DNA from: a virus
Strand: one strand, 5' to 3'
DNA: 62,571 nt
IMG/VR virus record: IMGVR_UViG_3300046007_009028
Span: 1 to 62,571 of that record
The translations under genes were made by a program, and so were the position numbers. Positions 17,856 to 26,453 of the stretch are shown here, piece by piece. The notes beneath the pieces were generated by a model. That model searched no databases, was not told the origin of the DNA, and was given only the letters and a program-made list of their open reading frames with translations. The number at the start of each line of letters is the position of its first letter. Within the stretch, counting starts at the first letter, position 1.

Positions 17856-18206
17856 CTAGGACTTGAGATAATCAAAATTAAAAGCCTCTCTACCTCTAAT
17901 GGTGTCGGCTATTATATTTAACCACTCTTCAGTTATCATTTTATTTGATAACTGAAATGTGACATAACCATAGTAAAGGCAAAGGTTATTTTTTATGTAA
18001 TCTCTTTCTATCCCACCTCCGCTACTATGCCCACCTTTACCCCAAGTACCACCATTGATTTCTATGAGAACCTTAGAGTTAATATGAGCATAGTCTGCCC
18101 TAAATCTGCGTTTAGGAACAGGCTTAAACTCATTTATTAAATCAATGCTAGGATAAAGAGTAAGCCATAGTTCTTCAAACTTTAATTCAAGATTTGACTT
18201 TGGCAT
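17856..18206 (-). CDS. PD-(D/E)XK-type endonuclease (VSR/DUF559-like), 116 aa
   Basis: RRFRADYAH (residues 33-41) and VLIEINGGTWGKGGHSSGGG (46-65), followed by IERD--KNN, fit the small phage/bacterial nuclease family with the pattern R-F-(A/F)D-A-----L-(V)EI-GG-W--GGH. D38, E49 and nearby residues would bind metal. The protein may nick or trim DNA in recombination or packaging. Its start overlaps the end of gene 18187-18483 by 20 nt, so the two are co-transcribed. It ends 1 nt after the convergent dcd-like gene. Confidence 0.78.
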   Translation of the reverse strand: MPKSNLELKFEELWLTLYPSIDLINEFKPVPKRRFRADYAHINSKVLIEINGGTWGKGGHSSGGGIERDYIKNNLCLYYGYVTFQLSNKMITEEWLNIIADTIRGREAFNFDYLKS

Positions 18207-18483
18207 CTTTCCTTGCTAAGACTTCAGACTTCCATTCCTCTGTCCACTCGACTTCCTTGCACATCCAAACATCTTTTCCTTGGTCTACATACCCCATTCT
18301 ATTTGCAATCTCTTGAGTAACTTTACCGCAAGATAACAATGCCTCACAAAGTGCTAACTCAATAGGGCAGGTAGAATCTTCATAAAGGGGTGCTGCTTTT
18401 TTGCATCTATCACAATTACTTGCAGTCCAGTCACTATATTGACTGCCATTACTAAATACCCTAACTTCATTTTCCTCAGTCAT
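18187..18483 (-). CDS. Cysteine-containing hypothetical protein, 98 aa
   Basis: The protein has CDRCKKAAPLYEDSTCPIE, two further cysteines (CEALLSC) and a C-terminal EVEWTEEWKSE. A small zinc-binding fold is likely. It overlaps the nuclease gene by 20 nt and shares its transcript. Upstream is the palindrome GGGGCAATCGCCCC (18514-18527). Confidence 0.65.
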   Translation of the reverse strand: MTEENEVRVFSNGSQYSDWTASNCDRCKKAAPLYEDSTCPIELALCEALLSCGKVTQEIANRMGYVDQGKDVWMCKEVEWTEEWKSEVLARKDAKVKS

Positions 18484-18542
18484 AATTACTTCACAAATTA
18501 CTTCACTATTAATGGGGCAATCGCCCCTATACTTTTGATGGT

Positions 18543-18677
18543 TTAACTACCGAATCCAAGCAACGCATTTACTGGAAAATCTATTTTCTTTTTTATATTG
18601 TTGTTATTAGTTTGTGTGTCTAATCTAATTGCACTAGAGGTAACTAAATATCTATTATCAAGTTGTTGTTTTTTCAT
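18543..18677 (-). CDS. Small protein, 44 aa
   Basis: The ATG at 18677 is preceded by AGGTGAGTT and, further up, by GCAAAATAAAC and a -10 box shared with the divergent gene 18749-19738. The product starts MKKQQLDNRYLV and is polar, with NNNN and KKK runs. It is too short for domain recognition, but the strong ribosome binding site and promoter support expression. Confidence 0.6.
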   Translation of the reverse strand: MKKQQLDNRYLVTSSAIRLDTQTNNNNIKKKIDFPVNALLGFGS

Positions 18678-18686
18678 AACTCACCT

Positions 18687-18732
18687 GTTTATTTTGCCGA
18701 ATATATTATACCATAGAGCAAGCAAAATAAAC
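18687..18732. promoter_or_regulatory. Compact bidirectional promoter
   Basis: TATATTATA at 18702-18710 contains a -10 box on both strands. On each side, 9-12 nt away, is a (G/A)GCAAAATAAAC element leading into a start codon: gene 18543-18677 to the left and gene 18749-19738 to the right. The symmetry makes a shared divergent promoter likely. Confidence 0.6.
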
Positions 18733-18748
18733 AGTGGTTGGTTAGACA

Positions 18749-19738
18749 ATGGAACTAAATAAATGTACGGAACTGAGCAACAGCTTGGGAATAGCTATTG
18801 TTAATAGGAATACAGGCTTGGCTAAATCGGTTATCACGGAACTGTCAGAGTTGGAAGAAACTCATTTAGCTAAGATAACTTCTAGGGTTAGAGAAAATAT
18901 ATCTAACGAAGAGTGGAGTTGGTTTCAATCACTTCTTAATGATGGGAACAAAAGTAAACCTGTAGCTCCGTTGGCTGATGAAGATAAGGAATTAAAACAA
19001 AAATTAGAAACAAGAATTATAGAGAACACAAAAAGGTTTTTTATAGACACAGGCAGAGACTTACATACCCTCAAACAAAGAAGACTCTACCGTGAACAAT
19101 ACAATAGTTGGCAGTCTTATTGTCAGTTAGGTTTAGGCATTAATCCTACTACTGCAAGTAGAGCTATTAAGGCATATCAAGATTGTGAAAGTATTCGCAT
19201 TTACTTTGATGATGATACCTTGCTTCCTAAAACAGATTACGTTCTTAGATTATTAGGACAAATAAAAGATGTAGAGTTAAGAGCTAATGTGTGGCGTAAA
19301 GCTTTAGAACAATGCAATGAAACTCCCACTACATCAGATATTAAAAGAGCTTACGCTGAGATGATTAATCCTGAGATTAAACCACCTAAGCCTAATAACT
19401 TAGAATTTAAAGTCGGTGATTTTGTATCTATAAAAGAATCCTGCGTTAAGTGGGGTAAAGTAATTGAGATTACATCAGGATTAAGATACAAAATTAAGTC
19501 AGGAGATATCACTTCAATATACCAGACTTATCAAGTAACCAGCTTAGAAATACCTTTATTTGTAGCTGAAGCCGTAGAACAACTTTATCAATCTCATTCT
19601 CCTAAATTAAATGCGAATACTCTACTAAGTGAAAATCACCCTCATACGAAATCCATTGCTACTACATTCTATGCGTATAATGAATTTGCTGATTGGCAGA
19701 TATCTTTGTTAGGGAGTCTAAGAAGCTTATGTCAATAG
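18749..19738 (+). CDS. Putative DNA-binding protein with helix-turn-helix-like centre, 329 aa
   Basis: Residues about 85-145 (RFFIDTGRDLHTLKQRRLYR...YCQLGLGINPTTASRAIKAY) resemble the ParB/DUF3102-like helix-turn-helix of cyanobacterial plasmid and phage proteins. Residues about 220-270 form a beta-rich, SH3-like module (FKVGDFVSIKESCVKWGKVIEI). The gene heads the plus-strand block and overlaps the sigma-factor start by 10 nt, so the two are translationally linked. A regulatory or partition role is plausible but unproven. Confidence 0.6.
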   Translation: MELNKCTELSNSLGIAIVNRNTGLAKSVITELSELEETHLAKITSRVRENISNEEWSWFQSLLNDGNKSKPVAPLADEDKELKQKLETRIIENTKRFFIDTGRDLHTLKQRRLYREQYNSWQSYCQLGLGINPTTASRAIKAYQDCESIRIYFDDDTLLPKTDYVLRLLGQIKDVELRANVWRKALEQCNETPTTSDIKRAYAEMINPEIKPPKPNNLEFKVGDFVSIKESCVKWGKVIEITSGLRYKIKSGDITSIYQTYQVTSLEIPLFVAEAVEQLYQSHSPKLNANTLLSENHPHTKSIATTFYAYNEFADWQISLLGSLRSLCQ

Positions 19739-20355
19739 AACTTTTCAGGAAGTATCAACAAACAAAGTCTATTACTATTAGAAATAAATTAGTAATGCTC
19801 AATGAAGGATTAGCTTATAAAGCTGCACATACAGCTAAGTTATACTGCAATGAAAGTTTTGATGACTTATCACAAGAAGCGTTTATAGGATTGATTAGAG
19901 CAGTAGAAGATTACGACCCCTATAAAGGAATTATGTTTTCTTCCTACGCAGTCCCTAGAATATCAGGAAAGATATTGCAATATCTTAGAGATAGGTCTAA
20001 GTTAATTAGGCTTAGTCAGTCAATGCAAAAGTTAATAGCAGACATTAAAAGAATAGCCATCCATTCAGTTACTGTAGAGGAAATATGTAGACAATTAAAT
20101 ATTACTCAGGAAGAATATCAACTAGCTATTGGTGCTTATGCTGCATCTACTCATCTTCATTCTATTGATGATGATAGTGATGATAGAAAACCACTAGAGT
20201 TACCATCACATGATAATCAAATAGAGGAAAGTAAAGTATTCAAAGTTGATTACAGTAATGCTACTAATAAGGAATTAAAATCTCTTAGTAGTGGTGACTT
20301 AAATGTTAGAAGTATTTGGTTAATGGCAAGTAATTGGATTAAAGAAGAAGGATAA
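19729..20355 (+). CDS. Sigma-70 family factor lacking a recognisable region 4, 208 aa
   Basis: Region 2 is clear: LNEGLAYKAAHTAKLYC, DDLSQEAFIGLIRAVEDYDP (residues 45-64), YKGIMFSSYAVPRISGKI (65-82), then a region 3-like RLSQSMQKL...VTVEEICRQLNIT. This binds the core polymerase and the -10 element. The last 60 residues do not show the region 4 helix-turn-helix that reads the -35 box. The ATG at 19729 overlaps the previous stop by 10 nt; the frame extends 12 codons further upstream, but that lies within the neighbour. It probably redirects host polymerase to phage promoters. Confidence 0.8.
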   Translation: MSIELFRKYQQTKSITIRNKLVMLNEGLAYKAAHTAKLYCNESFDDLSQEAFIGLIRAVEDYDPYKGIMFSSYAVPRISGKILQYLRDRSKLIRLSQSMQKLIADIKRIAIHSVTVEEICRQLNITQEEYQLAIGAYAASTHLHSIDDDSDDRKPLELPSHDNQIEESKVFKVDYSNATNKELKSLSSGDLNVRSIWLMASNWIKEEG

Positions 20356-20356
20356 T

Positions 20357-22339
20357 ATGACATTTAGGATACCAACACTTACATCTGCTGATGACGTTGC
20401 CGCATGGCTGAGTGGGACAAAACAGCAGCTTGATGATTACCTTGCTCAGATACCCTCTTCTCAATGGGATGAATATGTGCCACTTCAAAAGGCAGACCCG
20501 AAGATTTCAGTCTCTAAATATCAAAACTTAGAAACTAGAGCAAGACAATCTGGAAAAAATAGAGGTCTTCAGGATGATGCTCTAGACAATTATGTCTTAG
20601 AGCAAATGTCTCCTTATATTGTTAATTTAACCCCTGAAGAAAGGGCGAGAGAAATACAAGTATTGATTGAACAGGAAAAAAGAAACTATTTGCAAGAAAT
20701 AGAAAGACAAGCTAAAAGATTTGGGTACAAACCAGAAAGAAGAAGAGTTGAAGAAGCAATATCAGCTGGTGACATAGATACGGAATTTGTTCCTGAAAAT
20801 GCTCCGATTAATTCTCAAAGACGTTCTGCTAAAGCTCCTCAAGGTGCAATGCGAATTGAAGGTGATATTTTTATGCCTTTAGAAGAAGAGCAAGCAATGA
20901 GAGAGCAGTTCAGAGGAAAAGGAAATGCTTTCTTTGATGAACTAAAAAAGAGAGGGTTAATTCAAGTATTAACTCCTGAAGGAAATAGGGTAGTCCCAAA
21001 GAAGTATGCAATTTTTGATGAAACACTAGGAGAAAGAGGTAGGTATGCTCTCAAACCTGAAATCCAATCGTATTTAGAATCCAGGAAAGTCAATGCTCCT
21101 CAAGGTGTAGTAAGTCAACCCATTCCTGAAACCCCTCTTGTACAATCGTCTCCTCTTCCCAATAATGCTGAATCCGAAGCAATCTTAAATGATTTAGATA
21201 ATCTCTTTTTAAATTCACAACCCCAACCTACGCCCCAAGAAGTTCCGGGAACTGTAACAACTATCCCTACAGATAATGGGGCAATTGCCCCAGACGTTGT
21301 GAGCGTATTATCAACACAGCCGGGGTTTAGTGTAGTTCCAGAAACCGTATCTTATAGCCCACTACCCATACCAGAAGGGACTCCAGTATCAGGGATAAAC
21401 AATGCAGTTTATCCTGGAAGTAAAGCTGTATCTACTTCTTCCGGTATTCCTATGAGTGGAGGTGGTGGTGGGAGTATTCCTCCTAAACCCCCTACAGGTG
21501 GTGGTAACTATGACTTTGATGGGGAAGAATTTAATCAAGCCCGTCAACAACATCTAAACGACAAGGCAAGACAAGTGGCTGATACTGGTAGTTGGTGGGG
21601 TAATGTGTGGCATGGAACTAAGAGAGGGTTTGATTATGCCGTAGAGGCTGGTAAACATCCTGGACGTTCTGCATCAGTAGCTTGGAATCGCGCACCTGAA
21701 AGTCAATATGCCCATTTACAAAATGAAGGTAGAGTGGGATTTGGGGTTGGTAGAGTAGCAGGTGACGTAATAGGGAATGGCAGTCGTCAAGTCTTATGGA
21801 CTATACACCCTGCGGATTTTGTGGGTACTCACGGTTCTAAGTTCTTAGGTGAAGATGCAAGTAGGATGGCAAAGGTCGTAGTTCCATTTGCTGCTGTTAC
21901 AGGATTAGAATTAGGCTCTCAAATTTATAACCCATTTAACCTGGGTGAAGGCGGTAGGGTTGCAGGATATCAAGCTATTAATCCTGATGAGGATGACCCA
22001 CGTATTTCTACATCACCGCTGTCCGAGTTATTAATTGATAGAGGATTGTTAGGTAAAAGAGGTAAGCTGCTTCCTTGGGAGCAATTTAGACAGGAGCGGA
22101 CTGATATCCCCTATGAACAGTATCAGAAGTATCAGGACTATTTACGTAATAAAGATGATAACTTCCTGAGAGATGCCACTGGGGGATTAATTAAAGGAAC
22201 TATGGATGGAATTAATGGACCAGAGTTGTCAGTCATGGGTTATTCTGTCACACCTACTGGGGCGTTAGCCGCCGGGGCTGCACTGTTAGCGGGTAGGGAA
22301 TTAGTTAGAACAGGAAGAATAGCAGGGTTCAGGAAGTAA
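20357..22339 (+). CDS. Putative virion protein, 660 aa
   Basis: The start lies 1 nt after the sigma-factor stop. The N-terminal half is charged and helical (EERAREIQVLIEQEKRNYLQEIERQ). The middle is a low-complexity P/Q/S/G linker (GGGGGSIPPKPPTGGG). The C-terminal half is more ordered and ends with a membrane-like segment, VTPTGALAAGAALLAG, and a basic tail, GRIAGFRK. This layout resembles the giant protein's C-terminus. I infer a structural or ejection protein. No homologous family recognised. Confidence 0.55.
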   Translation: MTFRIPTLTSADDVAAWLSGTKQQLDDYLAQIPSSQWDEYVPLQKADPKISVSKYQNLETRARQSGKNRGLQDDALDNYVLEQMSPYIVNLTPEERAREIQVLIEQEKRNYLQEIERQAKRFGYKPERRRVEEAISAGDIDTEFVPENAPINSQRRSAKAPQGAMRIEGDIFMPLEEEQAMREQFRGKGNAFFDELKKRGLIQVLTPEGNRVVPKKYAIFDETLGERGRYALKPEIQSYLESRKVNAPQGVVSQPIPETPLVQSSPLPNNAESEAILNDLDNLFLNSQPQPTPQEVPGTVTTIPTDNGAIAPDVVSVLSTQPGFSVVPETVSYSPLPIPEGTPVSGINNAVYPGSKAVSTSSGIPMSGGGGGSIPPKPPTGGGNYDFDGEEFNQARQQHLNDKARQVADTGSWWGNVWHGTKRGFDYAVEAGKHPGRSASVAWNRAPESQYAHLQNEGRVGFGVGRVAGDVIGNGSRQVLWTIHPADFVGTHGSKFLGEDASRMAKVVVPFAAVTGLELGSQIYNPFNLGEGGRVAGYQAINPDEDDPRISTSPLSELLIDRGLLGKRGKLLPWEQFRQERTDIPYEQYQKYQDYLRNKDDNFLRDATGGLIKGTMDGINGPELSVMGYSVTPTGALAAGAALLAGRELVRTGRIAGFRK

Positions 22340-22344
22340 TAATT

Positions 22345-22893
22345 ATGCAAATATTTGGTAGAAAAATTGAACCACTAACCGCACTTAATAGATGGGGTCA
22401 AGCTGTTAAGGACGGAAGAATGTATGCTACCCGTCCTCATATTCCTCAAGAGTATTATGGTAATGCTGACAAAGCATCTTTTTGGTTAGGACAACAACCT
22501 GGCATTGGTAATGCCCTAGAGTTTGCAGTTGACAATCCCTATGGTGCTGCTGCTGCGTTAGCTGGCGGTACTGTAGTAAATAATTTAATTGGTAATCCAG
22601 TAGGGGGTGCTATTGATTTCCTCTCAATGGGATTAACTAATTTAAAACCTGATGAGTATATCGAACAACCACCTCAAAGAATTGTTGAAGTTACTCAAGG
22701 AACTAATCAACCTATTCTGGAAATACAACCTGGAATACAGCAGTCTAACCAAGTTCAAATACCAGAACTTAATGAGGAAGAGCGGGATAAGTTTATGAAG
22801 TACACCACTAACCGCACTGCCCAACAGATATTAACTTATCAAGCATTGCAAGACTTTCTTAATCAACAACCTGGAATGGAGGGCTATCAATGA
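22345..22893 (+). CDS. Hypothetical, possible membrane-interacting virion protein, 182 aa
   Basis: The protein contains an Ala/Gly-rich segment (NPYGAAAALAGGTVVNNLIG) flanked by polar, P/Q-rich regions. The stop overlaps the next start by 4 nt (ATGA). It belongs to a run of co-directional genes with similar glycine-zipper features. Confidence 0.55.
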   Translation: MQIFGRKIEPLTALNRWGQAVKDGRMYATRPHIPQEYYGNADKASFWLGQQPGIGNALEFAVDNPYGAAAALAGGTVVNNLIGNPVGGAIDFLSMGLTNLKPDEYIEQPPQRIVEVTQGTNQPILEIQPGIQQSNQVQIPELNEEERDKFMKYTTNRTAQQILTYQALQDFLNQQPGMEGYQ

Positions 22894-23297
22894 ACTGGGG
22901 AAGTGTAGGAAGAGGATTTGCTTCTGTAGCTGATGACATTGCCCGTAGTCAAATGGGTAGAAGAATTGGTGAGGAGTATGTTGACCATGTTACCAAAGCA
23001 GTTGCTAAAGAATTGAATGTTAATGGTTTATTCACTGCTGATGACGCTGCTAAATATATGGCAGAAGCACAAAAAGATGCTGCTAGATGGTACGCAAGTT
23101 TTGTTGCGCCTAATAGTCAAATACCTATAGATGAAAATGAAATCCTTTACCGCATGGGTAAGGGTGTAGCACATACAGGACAATTTGCTAGGAAGAATTT
23201 TGGCAATGCTTTAAACCTAGGCGTAAATGCCATGTTTTTAGCACCAATGGCTATGCAAATGTTACCACGTTCTGAAGAGGAGCAATATTATGGGTAA
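22890..23297 (+). CDS. Hypothetical virion-associated protein, 135 aa
   Basis: The start overlaps the preceding stop by 4 nt and the end overlaps the next start by 8 nt, indicating tight translational coupling. It has an Ala-rich helical middle (ADDAAKYMAEAQKDAARWYA) and a hydrophobic C-terminal segment (NLGVNAMFLAPMAMQML). Function unknown. Confidence 0.55.
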   Translation: MNWGSVGRGFASVADDIARSQMGRRIGEEYVDHVTKAVAKELNVNGLFTADDAAKYMAEAQKDAARWYASFVAPNSQIPIDENEILYRMGKGVAHTGQFARKNFGNALNLGVNAMFLAPMAMQMLPRSEEEQYYG

Positions 23298-24462
23298 CTT
23301 TGGCAGGATAGCAGGTAAAGCATTCAATTATGGTATGCCTGTAGTTGGTGGTTTTATGGACTACCAAAGCGGGAAAGAACAGGGAGAAGATGATATTCGG
23401 GCTGGTGCTGGTGCTGTAGGTTCTACCCTTGGTGGTTTAGCCGCCACTGGTGCTGCCACTGCTGCTGGTGCTAAGGTTGGGGCTGCCCTTGGTACTGCCT
23501 TAGCACCAGGACTAGGAACACTTGCTGGTGGTGCTATCGGTGGACTTGCAGGATTGGGTACTTCATTAGCAACACAAGGTTTAGGTGGTTTTGCCGGGGG
23601 ATGGACTGCTGATAGATTAGATGAAACTGTCAGGGGTAAAAATACAGGAGTTAAAAATAATATGTCTCAATATGTACAAGACCAAAGAACAGGCGATATT
23701 GCAGAGGTTGATGATAACGGGAATATAGTTGGCTGGATTGTTAAAGGGGGCGTGGTTGTTGCTGGTGGTAACACCGTGCTTAATATTGGCAATGAATTAA
23801 AAGACATTCCTTACGATTACGCTAGGAATAAGGCTATATTTCAAGCTGACCCATTATTAAGTGCAACGCCTGAAGAGGCTGCTCGCTGGGCTGCGAGAGA
23901 AGTTCCAGGTGACATAGGAAGAGCCATAGGTAGAGGCTTTCGTACCACTGGAAATAATATTGGTAGAGTCTGGAATGCTATTCCTGGCAATAATGTAGTA
24001 AAAGCTGGTGCTGCATTAGCTCTTGTTGGCGACCAACTAACTGGTGCTAACCTCTCAAAAGGTGTTGGTAGAGTTCTTGCTGGTGGTGCTGACGCTGTTG
24101 CTAACACTGTAGGGTTTAACACAGATTTTGATGGACGAAACAGAATGAGTCAACAGCAAATAAAGCAAAACAACGAGACCGCTAGGGTTGAAGATAATCT
24201 AAAAATCTACAACCCTTACGATGAAGCAATCTATCAGAAAGGCTTTCGTAGTCGGCAGGAAATGGAGGACTACGAAAACAGAATATGGCAGCGCAACGAA
24301 GACAAAGCTGCCGAGGTCTTCAAAAAGCGTGATGACATTAACCGTCGCAACTACATGACTGAGTTTACAGCAAAGCAAGCATCTGATTTGTTATCAAGGT
24401 ATGCTGAGATGCCTCAATCTGTAGCTAATAGCATTGCACAAATCTATCAAGCAGCAAGATAG
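23290..24462 (+). CDS. Glycine-zipper membrane-type protein, 390 aa (possible ejection protein)
   Basis: Residues about 35-105 are a long Gly/Ala glycine-zipper stretch (GAGAVGSTLGGLAATGAA, GAALGTALAPGLGTLAGG), typical of proteins that oligomerise in membranes. A second hydrophobic segment near 145-160 and an Ala-rich one near 245 follow. The C-terminal 100 residues are charged and helical (RQEMEDYENRIWQRNEDKAAE). Such proteins in short-tailed phages are often internal ejection proteins; that role is inferred. Confidence 0.6.
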   Translation: MGNFGRIAGKAFNYGMPVVGGFMDYQSGKEQGEDDIRAGAGAVGSTLGGLAATGAATAAGAKVGAALGTALAPGLGTLAGGAIGGLAGLGTSLATQGLGGFAGGWTADRLDETVRGKNTGVKNNMSQYVQDQRTGDIAEVDDNGNIVGWIVKGGVVVAGGNTVLNIGNELKDIPYDYARNKAIFQADPLLSATPEEAARWAAREVPGDIGRAIGRGFRTTGNNIGRVWNAIPGNNVVKAGAALALVGDQLTGANLSKGVGRVLAGGADAVANTVGFNTDFDGRNRMSQQQIKQNNETARVEDNLKIYNPYDEAIYQKGFRSRQEMEDYENRIWQRNEDKAAEVFKKRDDINRRNYMTEFTAKQASDLLSRYAEMPQSVANSIAQIYQAAR

Positions 24463-24464
24463 TT

Positions 24465-24611
24465 ATGGAAATTAGAGAGAATGCTTTGAAACTATCTAAA
24501 TCTTGGCAGTTTAATCGGAAAAAGAATACGTCTTCCTATGATGCCCCAACTAGCACAGATTTAGACACAAGTTACTCTATCCAAAAAAACATAAAAGGTT
24601 ATATACCATGA
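24465..24611 (+). CDS. Small protein, 48 aa
   Basis: The ATG lies 2 nt after the previous stop, and the TGA overlaps the next start as ATGA. The product (MEIRENALKLSKSWQFNRKK...) is basic at the N-terminus and polar. The tight coupling to both neighbours is the main evidence that it is translated. Confidence 0.6.
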   Translation: MEIRENALKLSKSWQFNRKKNTSSYDAPTSTDLDTSYSIQKNIKGYIP

Positions 24612-25561
24612 ATAAAAGGGCGGAAGCCGTAAAGAAAGCTAGGGAGTATCAGCAAAATAAGCCAGCAATTACAGGTGGATATCAGACATACAAGGACAGT
24701 CGTGGTGTTACATTAAGGAGGTGGAAGGACTTTAGCAATCCATCCATGACTACTAGGACTGTCCCTAATCCAACTGGGAAACAAGGGGTAACGGGTGGAT
24801 ATAGAACATACAAAGACCCCCGCGGCGTTGAGTTAAGAGAATGGGTAAACTATAGCAATTCAGCTAGACCTCAACCACCCAAAGTAAGACCACCGTCTCA
24901 ATCGTCTCAGACAAGATACACCCCAACTCCGCAAGATAAATATATTGAGGAGCAGTATCTTAGATATCAACAGGAGTTGTTTAACCGCCAAAAAGAACTG
25001 GGAACATTTTATGGCAATTTAGCAAAAGAGTCCCAAGCAGCTTCTTTTGCTAATCAACGTTTTCTGCAAAAATCAATAAACGATACCACTTTAGGGGTGC
25101 AAAGAGTAAGAACAGAGGGTGATGTAAAAACAGCAGAGATTACTAGTCAGGGTAATGTAAAAACAGCACAGATTACTAGTGGGGGTAATGTAGAAGTTGC
25201 AAAAACACAAGCTGAGGCTAGTAAATTTGGTGCTACTACTGCTGCTGATGCTAATAAATTTGGTGCTATTACTGCTGCTGAGGCCAGTAAATTTGGTGCT
25301 ACTACTGCTGCTGATGCTAGTAAATATGCTTCTGATAGAGATGCTGAAGCAAGGAATAAACAAACCGATGCAAACTACTTTGTAGAAAGAGAGAAAAATG
25401 CAAACCAGAAAGAAAAGAACAAACAAGATTTTTATCTTAACGCTGGTTTAGGTATATTAGACTCAATGAACAAACAAAGAGCTTCTAGCAGTCAAGCAGC
25501 AGCACAAATATATAGCTCTTTCTTGTCAAGTAATCCGTATAACTTTAAGTATTGGAATTAA
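24608..25561 (+). CDS. Repeat-rich virion-like protein, 317 aa
   Basis: Two N-terminal repeats of about 40 residues share TGGY-TYKD-RGV-LR-W--(F/Y)SN. The central part is a coiled-coil-like stalk with repeats of the form ASKFGATTAAD (11 residues, four or more copies), preceded by TAEITSQGNVKTAQITSGGNV. The 11-residue periodicity suggests a right-handed coiled coil in a fibre or stalk. The plus-strand operon position fits a virion component. Confidence 0.55.
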   Translation: MNKRAEAVKKAREYQQNKPAITGGYQTYKDSRGVTLRRWKDFSNPSMTTRTVPNPTGKQGVTGGYRTYKDPRGVELREWVNYSNSARPQPPKVRPPSQSSQTRYTPTPQDKYIEEQYLRYQQELFNRQKELGTFYGNLAKESQAASFANQRFLQKSINDTTLGVQRVRTEGDVKTAEITSQGNVKTAQITSGGNVEVAKTQAEASKFGATTAADANKFGAITAAEASKFGATTAADASKYASDRDAEARNKQTDANYFVEREKNANQKEKNKQDFYLNAGLGILDSMNKQRASSSQAAAQIYSSFLSSNPYNFKYWN

Positions 25562-25575
25562 AGAAAGGGTAGAGT

Positions 25576-26091
25576 ATGATTGGTTTTTTTGGAGCTTTAT
25601 TGGGTGGGCTTGCAAGCGGTGTTGTTGGTGGATTATTTGGGAACAGTCAACAAAAAAGGCAACACCAGCAAGCAAAGGATTTAGCACAGCAACAATTGGA
25701 AAATAGCATGAGACTAGGTCAACAGGCATTTGACTTTAGAAGACAAGAAGCTGACCAAGACTTTGGTTTTAGAAAGACCTTAGCTGATGATGGCTATGCG
25801 TTTCAAATTAGAAAAGCTAATGTTGATGATGAAATAACCCGTCGTCAGAGTCAACAGCGATTTGGTTTTGAAAAACAACTGGCTGATGATAACTACGCTT
25901 TTCGTAACACAGATAGGGCAGAAAGAGAGCGTGCTGCCGACGAGACCATGGAAAGAGATTACCAAATGAGAACTGAAACTACTAATGCTGCTAGACAAGC
26001 TGCTAATAGTGCTTTCTTTGGTGGTGGTAATAAATTTAATCGGTTTAACAGTGGCAGTAATAGATTTAATAGGTTTAAGGCTAGAAGTTAA
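25576..26091 (+). CDS. Small ejection/internal virion-like protein, 171 aa
   Basis: The N-terminus is a glycine-zipper segment (MIGFFGALLGGLASGVVGGLFG). It is followed by a long polar coiled coil with a repeated unit (FGFRKTLADDGYAF and FGFEKQLADDNYAF) and a basic C-terminal tail rich in N/R/F. This layout is common among internal proteins of short-tailed phages. It is the last gene before a terminator hairpin. Confidence 0.55.
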   Translation: MIGFFGALLGGLASGVVGGLFGNSQQKRQHQQAKDLAQQQLENSMRLGQQAFDFRRQEADQDFGFRKTLADDGYAFQIRKANVDDEITRRQSQQRFGFEKQLADDNYAFRNTDRAERERAADETMERDYQMRTETTNAARQAANSAFFGGGNKFNRFNSGSNRFNRFKARS

Positions 26092-26098
26092 TGTAAAC

Positions 26099-26116
26099 GG
26101 GAGGTAATAACCTCCC
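26099..26116. terminator. Hairpin at the end of the 18.7-26.1 kb operon
   Basis: GGGAGG pairs with CCTCCC around TAATAA, followed by an AT-rich but not pure T tract. It lies between the convergent genes 25576-26091 and 26127-26453. Confidence 0.6.
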
Positions 26117-26126
26117 TCAATTAAAT

Positions 26127-26453
26127 CTAGTAATCTTGAAAATCTATTAACTTCCTCATTTCTTCATTCTTGATTATTGAATCGGCATTATTAATCGCAT
26201 TATTCCAGTATTCCCAATTTCTAACAATCCAACCTTCAGGTGAAAATGGATATTTTGTTTCAGCTACAACTATCCAGTTACCAGAGGGCTGAAAATATAT
26301 CAAGAATCCCCCACTGTAAACAAACTTGCTTGAAACATCAGTATCAAGAAGTTCTGTGGCTAAAGGGTCATTATTGTTTTGCTCCCTAGCCTGCAACCAG
26401 GGAAAAGGGTATACTGTTTGGGTTTTGTTGAGTGGGATTTCTCTTAACAACAC
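26127..26453 (-). CDS. Hypothetical protein, 108 aa, antisense to the late block
   Basis: A GTG start is preceded by AAGGAATTAGAACTT. The protein is rich in aromatic residues (GGFLIYFQPSGNWIVV, NWEYWNN). It is a single-gene minus-strand unit between two plus-strand operons, with the palindrome 26487-26500 in its divergent upstream region. It is a candidate accessory (moron) gene. No family recognised. Confidence 0.5.
   Translation of the reverse strand: MLLREIPLNKTQTVYPFPWLQAREQNNNDPLATELLDTDVSSKFVYSGGFLIYFQPSGNWIVVAETKYPFSPEGWIVRNWEYWNNAINNADSIIKNEEMRKLIDFQDY

Noticed and set aside
25091-25426. Minus-strand frame rich in Ser/Ile/Phe opposite the stalk protein
   Set aside because: It is the reverse of tandem 11-residue repeats; the low complexity is a by-product of the repeat. 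The plus-strand 25197-25385 frame is rejected for the same reason.
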